Below, in pieces: positions 11,579 through 23,599 of a stretch of 64,000 bases of DNA. Each line of letters opens with the position of its first letter. Positions within the stretch are counted from its first letter, which is position 1. The notes beneath the pieces are model-generated. The model was not told where the DNA came from. It made no database searches and saw only the letters and a program-made list of their open reading frames with translations. The stretch covers positions 33,248,129 to 33,312,128 of the forward strand of contig NC_030854.1 of the NCBI RefSeq assembly GCF_000208745.1, read 5' to 3'. The translations under genes and the position numbers were made by a program. This DNA is from Theobroma cacao. Lineage: Eukaryota; Streptophyta; Magnoliopsida; Malvales; Malvaceae.

Positions 11579-13155
11579 GCTGGGGAAAAGGGGAAAGGAT
11601 ATTTTTCCACATTTAGATAAAACACCAAGCTTAGAGGGATTTTCACAGTTATTCTTCTGTATAACAACTCTCCAAAACTTGCTCATTTAATCACTATAAT
11701 GCCAGATCCATTTATTACGTAACGCCCAATTTGGTACATTTACTTCTTTTCCTTCCATCCAAAGTCAACGGTTCCAAATTGGGAGGAAAAATCTTTTTCT
11801 ACTTACATTAATAATTTTACCCTTAATCTCTTTCTTTCCCTTTATTTTTCATCTTTCATACCAAACACAAGAAAGGAAATATGATTTTCCTTCCTCCCTT
11901 CCACTTTTCTTTCCTCACATTTTCCCCTTCCCTCCATCTCCGTCCTTCCTAGCAAACATCGTGTAAAAGAACGGAATTTGTCCCTTGTCATTCCCTTCTT
12001 AATTTTCTTTTTCTTCTGAGTAACTCTAGTGCCTTCATAGTATTTACATTTGTTCTACTCGCGTTTGTTATCATGTGGTTGTACATGAATATTTACTTTT
12101 TGCTTTTAAATAATGATTATAGATAAATATATATTTAAGTTATAAAATTTGAAGCGCAAATAATTCAAATTTTGTACTAATATTAATTTTTGAATTATTT
12201 AATACTATTATAATTAAAAAACTTATATAATGCTCTTACTAAAAAAATTATGATAAGTAAATTTCCATGCGTAATTAATATTTCTTTCTATATTTTTCTT
12301 TTTTCCTTTTTGTCAAATATTTTTTGTAACACATTATAATTTGGAAAATTTTTAATACATTATCAAACATATAAATTTGTATTTTTAAAATTATCAAAAA
12401 AAGTAAATGATAGTATAATAATTAACAATGAGCTCCGATATGGTTTGACTTATATGTAAAATTAGTTCTTTTTTATAAGTAAAATTTTGAAAGAAAGAAA
12501 GATTCAAAATTGACTTTTGAACAAGTGGTACATATATTTATTGTTAAATTAAATACTTCAATTTAAACCCAAGCTAGTTATCATTGACATTTGTGAATAA
12601 ATTAAATGCCATTAATTTGATTTAAAATAATTAGGTTGGATGGCTTATTTTAATTTGGTTAGGGTTTAGACATGTGATTTGTCTTTTGCACATTGTGTAT
12701 ACAAACTATTTTTCTGAACATTTGGAAATTTTCTTTCATCCATTTTTTTAACTAGAAAGATGTTGATTAATAAATAAATCTAAATTATTTTTACAAATTA
12801 CAAATTGCCTTGATATATTTGGCTTCACATGCATATTCTTCTATTCAAATCTTTCCTCTCCCAGAAATAAAATCTTGATAAAAGAAATTAATGCTATATA
12901 AAAATTCAAATTTCATAAGAATTATGACAATGAAATAAAAAATTTAATTACTTGTTCATTTAATCAATAAATTAGTAAAAATTAATTAGTTAGGTTTAAA
13001 CCAAGATTAAAAATTAGTTATTGTGTTCAAGTGGTATTTAATTAAGAAAATGTGAAAAAAAAAATGCTTCTTGAAGGTTGAACCCTATTGCTTAAATCTT
13101 GGTAGTTCTCACTACAAAGAATTGAAGAAAGAAGAGGGCAAAGTTTGGTTTTCTT
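11579..13155. other. Intergenic, no gene recognised
   Basis: AT-rich, with a pyrimidine-rich stretch at about 11860-12020. No conserved coding signal or RNA gene seen on either strand. Confidence 0.5.
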
Positions 13156-13164
13156 TAACTTAGA

Positions 13165-13740
13165 AGGTGTTTGGTACCTTACAATATAATATGATTACAG
13201 ACAATGTGATTGCAAGTAATAAGATTACATGGAAGATAACATCGTAATATTTGGTATATAAGCAAAGTAATGATTAAAATGTAGGGAATGTACTGTCAAT
13301 TTTCAGAATTACTCCTATATATTAAAATATTAATTTAATATTCTTGTATTTTTTATTAATAATTTTTATATAATATCATATCTTAAATATATATATTTTA
13401 TAATTGAGAAAAAGGGGATTCATACCTTGCTCTTTAGGTAAGGAGATCATGTACCAACAAATGAGCCAAATGCTTAGGTGCAAATATATTTTTAATGCCA
13501 TAAATTTTATTTTTATTTTTAATATAATTTCCTATATTATATATTTTATTTTAATTTCTATTTCAAAAGCAATATCTAATATTTTATTTTAAGTTGAAGG
13601 GTAAAAATGTCTTTAAAAATATTATAAACTGCAATGCAATCTTATCACATTAGTTTTGTACTTTAATCACATCACATCCATGGGTTATAATGTGATTACA
13701 TTGCAATTTTATTTTTCAGTAGTTTGTTACAAAACAAACA
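13165..13740. mobile_element. Possible MITE-like element
   Basis: The left end reads GGTGTTTGGTACC. The right end, reverse-complemented, reads GTGTTTGTTTTGTAACAAAC. Both flank matched subterminal motifs (tgtgattaca / tgtgattacattgca in opposite senses). The terminal repeats are imperfect and no certain TSD was found. Confidence 0.4.
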
Positions 13741-13985
13741 CTATAATATAATTTAATTAGACATATTGTAAAAAATGTGCTCTTACTTTCCTCATAACAA
13801 AAGCTACCTTAATTTCCTATAGTTGTTGGCCATCTTTCCTTCCTTAAAGTTTAAGCTCCCACGGCATCAAAACCCACTTCCCTATTAAACAAGCCATTCC
13901 CTTGAACAAGGATAAAACTCTTCCTTGTGATCACTATAACCAAATAAGCCCTTGTCCTAAGTAGTCATCAAGAAGCCTAACCTAC

Positions 13986-14424
13986 TGTGATACCCAACAT
14001 CCCACATCTGATGTGAATGTGATTGTTAAGACCTATATAACAATCAATGTCCATTACTACTAGCAACTTGAACTTGAGCTTTTGAAGGCCATGTGGTTTA
14101 GGCCTAAAAAGCTGTTGGGCTAGTGGTTAGACTTGGGTCGTTTCAAATGGTATCAAAGCTTATGTCATCTGATGTGAGCTTTCATATTGTTCTGGTGAGA
14201 TTTTAATCTCGTGGATGTGATGCGTGACCTTAATAAGGACATCAAGGATTTGAGTGGGTGGAATTATGATACCTAAAATCTCACATCTAATGTGAATATG
14301 ATTGTTAAGACCTATATAACAATCCAAGTCTATCACCATTAACAACTTGAGCTTAAGCTTTTGAGGACCACGTGGTTTAGGTCCAAAAAGTCGCTAGGTC
14401 AATGGTTGGACTTAGGTCGTTACA
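13986..14424 (+). mobile_element. TRIM retrotransposon with two 160-bp LTRs
   Basis: LTR 1 is 13986-14145 (TGTGATACCC...GTTTCA). It is followed by the primer-binding site TGGTATCAAAGC at 14148-14159, like the initiator tRNA-Met complement. The internal region is only about 120 bp and ends in a G-rich tract (GAGTGGGTGGAA). LTR 2 is 14265-14424. There is no coding capacity, as expected for terminal-repeat retrotransposons in miniature. A clear TSD was not found. Confidence 0.75.
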
Positions 14425-14576
14425 ATTTTTTTTTTTAAATATGATAAAGTAAGACTAACCGATTTTCTTATGAATGTGATAATGTAGTTTGACACCAACT
14501 AAAATATATCTACTCTATTTCAAAAAGTCTTTTTTATTTTATTTTATTTATTTAGTTAATTATTTTTTTTTTTTGG

Positions 14577-14788
14577 ATGAATCAGAGCAACAAAGGGCTG
14601 AATCTCAGTGGATCGTGGCAGTAAGTCCACTCCACCACTTACAATACCCCGTTGCGTACTTAAGTCATCTACAAAGGATTCTACCCATCGCTTGGTGGGA
14701 ATTACGCTTTAAGGAGCCTGCGCGGCTCGTCCGCCGCGAGGGCTACACCAACGACAGTTGCCCTTAGGGGTCAAGGGCCCTACTGCAA
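14577..14788 (-). pseudogene. 25S rRNA 3'-end fragment, retroposed
   Basis: On the minus strand this reads as the 3' end of plant 25S rRNA. Recognisable blocks are GGGCCCTTG, CCCTCGCGGCGGACGAGCCG, AATTCCCACC, AACGGGGTATTGTAAGTGG, TGCCACGATCCACTGAGATT and CAGCCCTTTGTTGCT. Many substitutions show it is not functional. On the minus strand it runs directly into an A-run (plus-strand T run at about 14562-14574), placed close to the expected rRNA 3' end. That suggests 5'-truncated LINE-mediated retroposition. The open frame at 14489-14767 is a by-product. Confidence 0.85.
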
Positions 14789-15000
14789 ATCTTCATGTTT
14801 TATTTATGCAAGATTTTAATGTAATTTTAGGGATGGATTAGTTAGCTGCAAATTTTGCTAAAGTTGACTGTCGAGGAAAAAGTGTGGACTTTGAGATTCT
14901 TGGGGAAACACCTTTTTGTTTTTGTGGTAGTGGTATTTACACTCCTTTACAAGTTATCTCTACTTTAAAAGCAAGGCGATCGATTACTAATGGTTGCAAA
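14789..15000 (+). mobile_element. Gypsy polyprotein remnant, protease-RT linker
   Basis: The plus strand gives a degenerate match to the typical ...FDVILGMDWL..., then a stretch about VDCRGKSVDFEI, then VISTLKARRSITNGC. This is the linker between protease and reverse transcriptase in plant Gypsy elements. It contains stops, and nested TRIM sequence interrupts it. Confidence 0.6.
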
Positions 15001-15257
15001 CGATTTAAGTGGGTAGGATTGTGATACCCAATGTCCCACATCTGATGCGAATATGATTGTTAAAATCTATATAACAATCTAAGTCCATCACTACTAGCAA
15101 CTTAAGCTTGAGCTTTTAAGGGCCACATGATTTAAGCCCAAAAAGCTACTGGACCAGTGGTTGGACTTAGGTCATTACAAATAGTATCAGAGTCTGTGCT
15201 AGTCCGATATGAGCTTTCACATTGTTCTGGTGAGATCTTGGTCCCGTGGATGTGAAG
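15001..15257 (+). mobile_element. Nested TRIM fragment (internal-LTR-internal)
   Basis: A third copy of the 160-bp TRIM LTR lies at 15020-15179. About 18 bp of internal 3' end precede it, and the PBS region (TAGTATCAGAGT) plus about 75 bp of internal 5' end follow. This middle-LTR arrangement is expected of a tandem or recombined TRIM, here inserted in a Gypsy remnant. Confidence 0.7.
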
Positions 15258-15670
15258 TGTTTTTCAAAATTGATCTTCGGTCTGGTTATCATTAGTTGAA
15301 AGTGAGAATTGAAGATGTTCCCAAAACTGCTTTTCATACCCGATATGGGCATTATGAGTTCCTTGTTAACCCTTTTGGGTTAACAAATGCTTCAGCTACT
15401 TTTATGGACTTAGTTAATAGGGTTTTTAAGCCTTATTTGGATAAGTTTGTGGATTGATGATATTCTGGTGTATTCCCCAAGCTCGATAGATCATGAAAAG
15501 CATTTAAGGGTTGTTTTGGAGCTTTTAAGGTAGAAATAGTTGTTTGCTAAACTAAAGAAATGTGAATTTTGACTTTCTAGTGTTGTTTTCCTTGGGCATG
15601 TGGTGTCGAAGGATGGGATTTTGGTGGATTCAAAGAAAGTTGAAGCAGTGGTGAATTAGAAAGATTTTCT
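15258..15670 (+). mobile_element. Gypsy reverse transcriptase remnant
   Basis: The plus strand reads FSKIDLRSGYHQ-like, then [38 protein letters not shown], then a deletion, DDILVYS and VVFLGHVVSKDGI. These are RT motifs of Ty3/Gypsy. At least four stops or frameshifts make it dead. Confidence 0.8.
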
Positions 15671-15689
15671 GATTTGCTGCTTGAAAGTA

Positions 15690-17013
15690 AAATTGACAAA
15701 GTCAGGTAAGTGATTAATATCCCTTTGGTATTTTCACACCTTAAAAAAAATTAGCCTCAATATGAAATTGAATTTCATATATTATGTATAATATGTTTTG
15801 TCCTATGATTTGTAAAAATCGGGTTGAGCTTGTAATATATATAGATATATGTGATTTTCGTATCTTAAATTTTAGAATGTAAATTTTTGTGAAATATGAT
15901 TTCTAATTTGAAATATGAATATAATTTTTGTCTAACATATGCATATACGATTATATTTGTGATTACATATATAAATACTTAGTTTGAAATAAAAATGCTT
16001 TTGGTGTGCACGATATGTGTTTTGTGAAAATAAATATTATCGTTTTGTGAACTTGGATAATCAGAAAATATATTTTGTTTTGTCTATTAGTATGACTATG
16101 TTATGATCCTGCCGATGAGGGCTAAACGTTGGCCATGTCGACATGTATTATACGATTAGAGATCGATCTCCCAACTGCACCACCAATTACAGAATAGTAG
16201 TATTTGTGATATCTGCTTAGAGCAGCTAATGATTGATTCTGATATACTTATGACTTATGCCACTATGGTTAATTGTGGTTTTGATATGATTATAACCCAT
16301 GCCACTAGGGTTAATTGTGGATTCTATTATGATTATGACCTATGCCATAGTGGTTAAGTATGGCCATGGTATGTTACAGGAGATCAATAAAAATTTGAAA
16401 TCAGTGTGAAATTATATTTTGTTTTGTTATCTGAAAGTTTCGAAATTGTGTTAGCTATGTTATCTAAAATGAAATTGTGTTTGTTTTTGTACTTCAAAAA
16501 TGAAATTTTGAAATATACTTTTGGAATGAGATTACCCAAAAATTTTGTTTTGATATCTATATATGTATTAGTAATTTTGGCCTAAATGTTTTGAGCATGC
16601 CTAACCCAGCTGAAGGGATGTCAGTTACTTGTTAAGTGGTTGTACTCATTCTTATAATCCTTATCATTTTTACAGATTTCAACACATATTCATGTGTGGG
16701 GATTAGACTTATATGATGAGAACTTTGGTTAGCAAGATTAGTACATGTCTATTGACATTTATAAGTTTTGATGTAACTATTAGGATTTTAGTTTGTAAAG
16801 AGATGACAGCTAGATGAGAAATTTGTACCTTTTGCAAGATTATATATATTGTATTATTTGGAGATTTGAGGTTTGTCAAGTGTAAAAATTTAAAGAGATT
16901 CTAGAGTTATTACATTTAATTTAGTAAGATATTGTTGCCTTTCATGCTTATGGGATTCAGCTCATGAGTATGTGGCGTCTATTAGGTCCCAAAACCTTAG
17001 GTTTGGGGCGTGA
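15690..17013 (+). repeat. Probable Gypsy LTR remnant
   Basis: Non-coding sequence that follows the RT remnant and ends ...TTTGGGGCGTGACA at 17013, a terminus common in plant Gypsy LTRs. An internal tandem of about 42 bp (landmark ATGCCA at 16257, 16299 and 16342) is present. The left border is uncertain. Confidence 0.5.
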
Positions 17014-17801
17014 CACCTACCCACAGTATGACTCGAGAACCATTTTATATCAACAAAAGGCCAAAATCGCCTAGTTTGGTTTCTAGAATTAAAACCATTT
17101 TAACTTTGTACATATCGACAATTTTTCTTACTATGCATATGTCTTCAAATAGTTTCTTAAACTTCTAATGTTCTAATGCTAGAAATTTCCTATAAATAAT
17201 AATTTTATAAATACCATAATTATTTTCATTTAAAATAAGGTTGAAATTTATCATTTTATATAATTTTCATTTAACGACAAAATAACAATATTTGATATCG
17301 AAACATTTAGATCAATATGGAGTTCAACCCTTTTAATAAGAATGGCATTGATTACCATAATATACATGTATTAAATAAAAACCAATTAACATATAATATA
17401 TGTGTATATATATATATATACGTGTGTGTGTAGTTAGATAAGTACGTAGATACAAACATAAGGATACATTCTTTCTTTATTTGTTATTTTAATCAATTAA
17501 TTAAAAAGAATGAAAAAAATGGTCCTAGTCAAACATGACATTACCGTTCAACCACTTGTATAGATTATTTTAATTAAAACATGAATAAGAATTTTTTAAG
17601 GTACCCTACATCATTTGCCCTTCCTAATAATACCAAAATCCGTGTGACAAAGGATCAATTATAAATTGATTCATTTCCCAATACTACACATCCAACCAGT
17701 GTAGATATGCTTGACCTCATACGGACCACAGAAAGCAATTGTAGAAGAAGATTATAGCTGCAACCATCCCACCGCAGATTTTGATGTCAACCACTTCTGC
17801 C
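17014..17801. other. Spacer upstream of BAHD copy 2
   Basis: AT-rich, with a (TA)/(GT) simple repeat at about 17400-17432. No convincing TATA box near the pseudogene start and no other gene seen. Confidence 0.5.
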
Positions 17802-19503
17802 ATGGTGTCCCAACCCACTTTCCTATTCTTCACCGTCCGTAGGTGTGAACCAGAGCTCGTGAAAGCCGGCCAGGCCCACCCCTCGTGAGCTCAAACTGTT
17901 ATCGAACATCGATGACCAAGAGGGTCTTCGGACCCAGATCCCTATTATCCAATTTTATCAGTACAATCCTTCCATGCAAGGGAAGGATCCGGCTAAGGTT
18001 ATCAGGGAGGCACTTGGAAAAACTCTTGTGTTTTACTATCCATTTGCTGGTAGGCTTAGGAAAGGGCGTAACCGTAAGCTTATGGTGGACTGTACTGGTG
18101 AAGGCGTGCTGTTTATTAAGGTCGATGCTGATGTTAAACTTGAGCAATTTGGTGAAGAACTTCTGCCACCATTTCCTTGCTTGGATCAGCTTCTTTACAA
18201 TGTTCCCAGCTCCAGAGGGATGCTAAATTGCCCATTGCGGTTGATCGAGGTATTAATTTGTTTATTACTCCAAGTTATGATCAAGATTCTAAGAAAATTT
18301 AATTTGTGCTAAATTGCCCATTGTTCATTTTACTAGTTATGAAAGTTGTTTTCTTTAAAAAAAAAAAAAAGTTCCTGTTCTCTACTCCACAATTAGGAAA
18401 ATTTTGGGATATTGTTATTCAGTAAAAGTAGGAAAATTTAGATGTTGCTTATCTCATGGAGACAAATGGAAACTAATAATTTTTCAAAGCTAACGCCATA
18501 ATTATTCATGGTAATTAATAGATATAAAAATCAATTAAGCATATCTTTTTCTATTAAAAGAAAATAAAAAAATAATACATCTATATCAAAATAACATTAA
18601 TCAATATTTCTTATGCAAGGTTACAAGGATGAAATGCGGTGGTATCATCTTTGCCCTTTGACTCAACCACACTATGAGTGATGCCGCTGGCCTATTCCAA
18701 TTCATTTCTGCTATGGCTAAGATGGCACAAGGCGCAATCTCTCCTTCAATCCCACCTGTATGGGAAAGGCATCTCCTAAGTTGTTGAACTCTTCCACAGG
18801 TCACATGTACGCACCATGAATTCGACAAAGTAGATGATATAAAATCATGTTCAATCTTCACCCCATTAGAAAACATGGTTCATCGCTCATTTTTCTTCAA
18901 TCCCTCTCATATATCCACCATCTGTAGATTTGTTGCTTTGCATCTTTGCCATTGTTCCACATTTGAAGTCTTAACTGCTTGCTTATGGCGTTGCCGGACA
19001 CTTGCCTTACAATTCGACCCTGATGAACAAGTTCGCTTGCTATGCATTGTCAATGTATGCTCCAAGTTTAATCCTCCATTGCCAAAAGGATATTACGGGA
19101 ACACAATCGTGCACCCTGTAGTTGTAACAATAGCTGGAAAATTATGCCAAAACCCTTAGTGAAGCAAACCAAGGAAACTATGACTGAAGAGTAGGTGAAA
19201 TCGTGGTGGATTTTTTGGTGACAAATGGTCGGCCACCCACTAGCTTGGTTTGAGCCTACCTAGTTTCGGATGCAAGACATGCCAAGTTTTTCAATGTTAA
19301 TCTTGGATGGGGTAAAGCTGGTGGACCTGCCACAGGAGTGGTGGCAAGCTTTCAAATACCTCATAGGAGTAAGAAAGGGGAAGATGGACTTGTGGTTGCC
19401 GTCTCCAGCTATGGAAAGATTTGTTGAAGAGTTGAATAGAATGTTAAAGGATCATCCATCTGCTAGTCAAAGTAATTCCACTTTCATTCAATCTACTTTG
19501 TAG
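17802..19503 (+). pseudogene. BAHD alcohol acyltransferase copy 2, degraded
   Basis: Exon 1 is 17802-18249 and exon 2 is 18620-19503, with the same intron position as the intact copies. Lesions: an extra base near 17865 gives TGA at 17886; TGA at 18659 stands where intact copies have Arg just before LNHTMSD; TGA at 18785; TAG at 19157 followed by loss of about 20 bp; TAG at 19192 replaces the Tyr codon of EEY; and the DFGWG region is reduced to NLGWGKAGG. Remaining pieces are still clear: [56 protein letters not shown] and a terminal STL. It is less like copies 1 and 3 than they are to each other, and closer in exon 1 to copies 4-6. Several independent lesions exclude a sequencing artefact. 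Confidence 0.93.
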
Positions 19504-20738
19504 AAGTAATGGGTGCGTACGTACTGCGTCATAAGGAGAATGGTGTAATTCCTATTAACTATTTGCTTTGTAAATTATCCTCATCTTCATGTCTTACATC
19601 TCACTTCATTAAGTTTCTCTTTTAGTTGTGCACCAATTGTCTTTCAATTTTCACAATATTCTTTTTATGAACAAATTTTCATAATTTAATTTTTTATATC
19701 AAATTATTTTGATTGTCATGATAAGATGATAATCGATAAGCAAAACAAAATTTTAGAAATTCTTTAAATGAGGTAAATGGTGCATATAGTAATTATCTTT
19801 GAATTTCAAATTCTTTTATGAAAAAACTTCGATAATTTTTGTTACACTAAATGCTTATACTTGTTATGAGTGGACAATGATCAATAAATGCTGTAAAATT
19901 TTCACAGTCTTCTAAATGAAGGAAAAGATACATATACACTAATTGTATTCAAATTTTGGTATTTTTATTTTATGGAATTTGCACAATTGTCTTGGATGAT
20001 AATTTATAAATGAGGCCAAAAAAAAAATCTCCCACCAAAAAGTGAAATTAGAGAAAAAGGATGAGGTGGCTTAAGCTCAACCAATTTCATTGCTAGGGCC
20101 AAGGCCTATTTCTCTAATTTCGTGCATTTATTCTTTGAACAACCCATTTTTGGGCCAGGCTCCACCTAAACCTATGCGCAGGCTTTAAAGGGTGGCAGAG
20201 CACCATCTATCCCTAAAGAAAGTAGTACATAACAAGCAATACTCAATCAGTTAAAAAGTGTGGTTTGAAAACTTTATTACCAAATATAGTAAAAAATAGG
20301 TTAGTTGTGCATGGAGTTCTTGTTCGTGCATGAGACTGTAGTTCCTTTTTCAATCTTGCCAATGTCTGGGAAAAATTAATATCTATTGAGGCTAAAACGT
20401 CAAAATGCAAGAATTTCAACTATGGTGTTATGTTGATTTTCACTGATAAGAAGGCATTGATTGATGAGGTCATCGATGAGGTCATTGACTTGTTGATTGC
20501 CAATTAGATTTGTTCGATTTTTGCGAGTATAAATTACTTGTGGAAGATGGTTTTGTGTTTTTGGATGGTGTTGATAAACAGGTGAATGAAGCTAGAGAAA
20601 AAAAATGACATTTTCTCAGCCACGGATTCTCTGCAAAGTCCTTGTTTCATCATGGAGGTGGAAGACAATGTTAAGGTGGGGATCAAAACTTGAACTAGAT
20701 TGTGCTAATACGTTGGTGGAGAAGAAATTTTAAAAGGG
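19504..20738 (+). other. Spacer with decayed unidentified coding-like sequence
   Basis: 19504-20000 shows nothing recognisable. About 20310-20735 has a loose protein-like reading (LANVWEKLISIEAKTSKCKN, later VEDGFVFLDGVDKQVNEARE) reminiscent of LINE ORF-type sequence with stops. The Copia element splits this region, and similar decayed sequence may continue after 25563. I do not identify it firmly. Confidence 0.35.
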
Positions 20739-20745
20739 TACTCTG

Positions 20746-21072
20746 TATTAGTGTTGCAGATAAGCTCACCTTTGCTACAGCCACAGCAAATAAGCCAGCC
20801 ACAGCAAATAAGCTAGATAAGCTCACATCTGTTACAGCCACAGCAGATAGCTTAGTGTTGCAGATAAGCTCACCTTTGTTACAGCCACAACAGATAAGCT
20901 CACCTCAACCACACAGGACAAACATATTTAAATTTATAGATGAGATATGTTGACTTGTGATAACTATCTTATAAACTAACATTATCATCTTTGTATTATA
21001 AATACATGAGTGTGAAATTGAAACAGCAAATAGTTTTCCTTCATATTCAATATCTTGTATTGAATTCCTTTA
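20746..21072 (+). repeat. Copia 5' LTR
   Basis: Shares most of its length with 25279-25558. It carries a minisatellite built from GATAAGCTCACCT and ACAGCCACAGCAAATAAG-like pieces, longer here than in the 3' LTR. A TATAAATAC box lies near 20997 and could start element transcription. Confidence 0.88.
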
Positions 21073-21084
21073 TGGTATCAGAGC
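21073..21084 (+). promoter_or_regulatory. Copia primer-binding site
   Basis: TGGTATCAGAGC, complementary to the 3' end of initiator tRNA-Met. It sits immediately after the 5' LTR and fixes the LTR end. Confidence 0.92.
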
Positions 21085-21130
21085 AGATATAAGCTCCATC
21101 GAGTTTTTTTTTCTTCACGTTTCAACTACC

Positions 21131-22078
21131 ATGTCATCTTTAAGCTCAGACAAGACCAACTACCTTCCAACAACACTCTTGAATCTTGCACTTCTTTTCT
21201 TAAATCTACAAACTCCCTTGATCACTATTAATGCTGCTGCTCACCTACCTATAAAACTCACACCCATAAACTTTCCCTATTGGTTGACTTAATTCAAATC
21301 TCTCTTAATTGGATACAAATTACTTGGGTATGTGGATGGTTCCACTCCTTGCCCTCCAATTATGATCCCATAAGAAGGCTTCGACCCTCCCATTCTTATT
21401 GCCAATCCAGCATATGATCATTGGATACGACAAGATCAACTACTACTTCATGGTATTATTTCCTCAACTACTGAAAATGTTGTACCTTTCTTTGCTTCTG
21501 CTGAATCTTCCTTCGATGCTTGGACTAAAATCAATAAGTTGTATGCTAACAAGTCCCGATCTCGTATGATGACACTACGAGAAAAACTTACCAAACCCAA
21601 AGGCACCAAGACAGTCTCCGAATATTTCCAAAATCTCAGAAGTGTTATTGATGAACTTGCGTTGGTGAATTCACCTGTAAGTGAAGATGACCTTGTTATC
21701 CATGCTCTTAATGAAATTAGATCTGACTTCAAACAAATTGCTGTTAGTGTAAAAGCTCGAGAGTCCTTCATTACCTTTGAAGAACTATTAGATAAGTTCA
21801 CCGATTATGAAGAGGTTATCAAGAAACAAGAGTCCTCAATTGACATTATCATCTTTTCTGCACATCATGCTACCAAACCTATTTCTTCTCATTCTGATCT
21901 ACCAAAGCATTTTAGGCCTTCTCACAATACCTGGTTTGCATCACTATCTACTTTTTCTAAACATTCATCATCCACAAACTTCAAGGTTGTTTGTTAGTTC
22001 TATGATAAACTAGGACATTCTGCTAAGCATTGCTTCAAAATTTGACCTAAGTCTTCTACTCTAATTACTAATCATGCT
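21131..22078 (+). pseudogene. Copia gag region, broken
   Basis: The start is at 21131 (ATGTCATCTTTAAGC). Stops occur near 21290 and 21371. The best open part is 21539-21997, a UBN2-like gag (YANKSRSRMMTLREKL, TVSEYFQNLRSVIDELALV, VKARESFITFEELLDKF). The zinc knuckle near 21987-22044 keeps the C..F....GHSAKHC pattern but contains TAG and ends in TGA, both changed from sense codons. Confidence 0.8.
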
Positions 22079-23494
22079 CGAACAGAAGCATCATCCTCTT
22101 AGTGGTTAGTTGACTCAGGTGCCTCTCATCATGTCACTAATCAGTTACACAACTTACAGTTTGCATCTGAGTATGGCGATCTTGATGAACTTTTGATTGG
22201 TGATGGCACAAGTTTACCAATTTCTCATACTAGTTCCACCTTCATTCATCTTTCCTCTCAAACTTTGTCTTTAAATAATGTTTTATGTGTTCCTCTAGCA
22301 AAAACCAATCTTATATCTATTTCAAAATTCACTGCCACTAATAATGTCTTTGTTGAATTTTTTCCATCTTTTTTCTTGGTGAAGGATCTTCAAACAAGGA
22401 AGCCACTTGCTCAAGGCCTGAATAGAGGTGGGGTCTATGCTTTTCGAGAAACTGAGCTTTTAATTAAACCCTTTGCCCTTACAAATCTTGGACTCAAGAC
22501 AAACATTTATACATGGCATCAAAGACTTAGTCACCCTTCCTCTCAAACTCTACAGTCAGTCATCAAGACTTCTTCTCTACCCTGCTCCCAAACCAATAAA
22601 TTTACATCTTGTGATGCTTGTTGCTATAATAAAATTCACAGACTTCCTTTTCATAAGTCTAGTTTAGTTAGTGGAGGACCTCTTGATATCACATATAGTG
22701 ATGTTTGGGCGCCAGCCAAAGTCTCTAGCATTGATGGTTATAGATATGTTATATCTTTTATTGATCATTATACTAGATATAATTGGTTCTATTCATTAAA
22801 ATTTAAATCCAATGTCTATTCTTTATTTCCTAAATTTAAAAGTTTGGTTGAAAATTATTTTAAAACTTCTATTGTTACTATCTATTCTAATTGTGGGGGT
22901 GAATTTACAAAATTGAAATCTTTTTTCAACTCTTTTGCCATCCAGCATTTACAAACACCCCCACATACTCCTCAGCACAATGCAATCGTTGAGCGTCTAC
23001 ATAGAAGTATTGTTGAAACTGGACTCACCTTACTCCATCAAGCATCCATGCCTTTGTCCTATTGGTCCTTTGCTTTCTCTACTGCCGTTTATTTGCTAAA
23101 CAAATTGCCATCTCCTGTTATTGGAAACAAATGTCCTTATCAGTCCCTTTTCCATCAAGATCCTAATCTTGCTAAACTAAAAGTTTTTGGCTGTTTATGC
23201 TATCCATGGCTTAAACCTTATAACACACATAAACTTCAAAGAAAATCTACTCCTTGTGTGTTTCTTGATTACTCTACGCATCAAAATGCTTACCTTTGTC
23301 TTGACAGTCAATCTCACAAAATTTTCACATCGAGGCTTGTCCTGTTTGATGAGTCAAAATTTCCCTTTGCTACCAAGTCTACCTCTAGCACCTCAGTTTT
23401 CGATATTTCTTACTCCCAATGGCATCCTGCACATGACACTCCTATCTTTGCTCCAAATTTTCCTTCATCTTCTTAGGCTGTTGATTTGTCTTCT
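22079..23494 (+). pseudogene. Copia protease and integrase, broken
   Basis: The protease motif DSGASHHVT is at about 22108, preceded by an in-frame TAG. The integrase region is open from 22193 to 23476. It has a GAG-pre-integrase domain (WHQRLSHPS, C..C), the core with first Asp in YSDVW, and NAIVERLHRSIVE for the catalytic Glu. The second catalytic Asp is Asn (IYSNCGGEF where DNGGEF is usual), so the catalytic triad is not intact. A stop at 23474-23476 breaks the join to the RT. Confidence 0.82.
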
Positions 23495-23599
23495 GCTCCC
23501 ACCTCTCATTCATCTCTGCAAGTGGCTGACATGTGTGGCAATTCTTCCACTTAGGTAATTCCATCTTTACCTATTCCTCACTCTTCTCCTCACCTAACC

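Noticed and set aside
14489..14767. 92-residue plus-strand frame
   Set aside because: It is the antisense of a 25S rRNA fragment.
14541..14808. Shared ttttatttat as a TSD for the 25S rRNA fragment
   Set aside because: Low complexity and not directly next to the T run, so not convincing.
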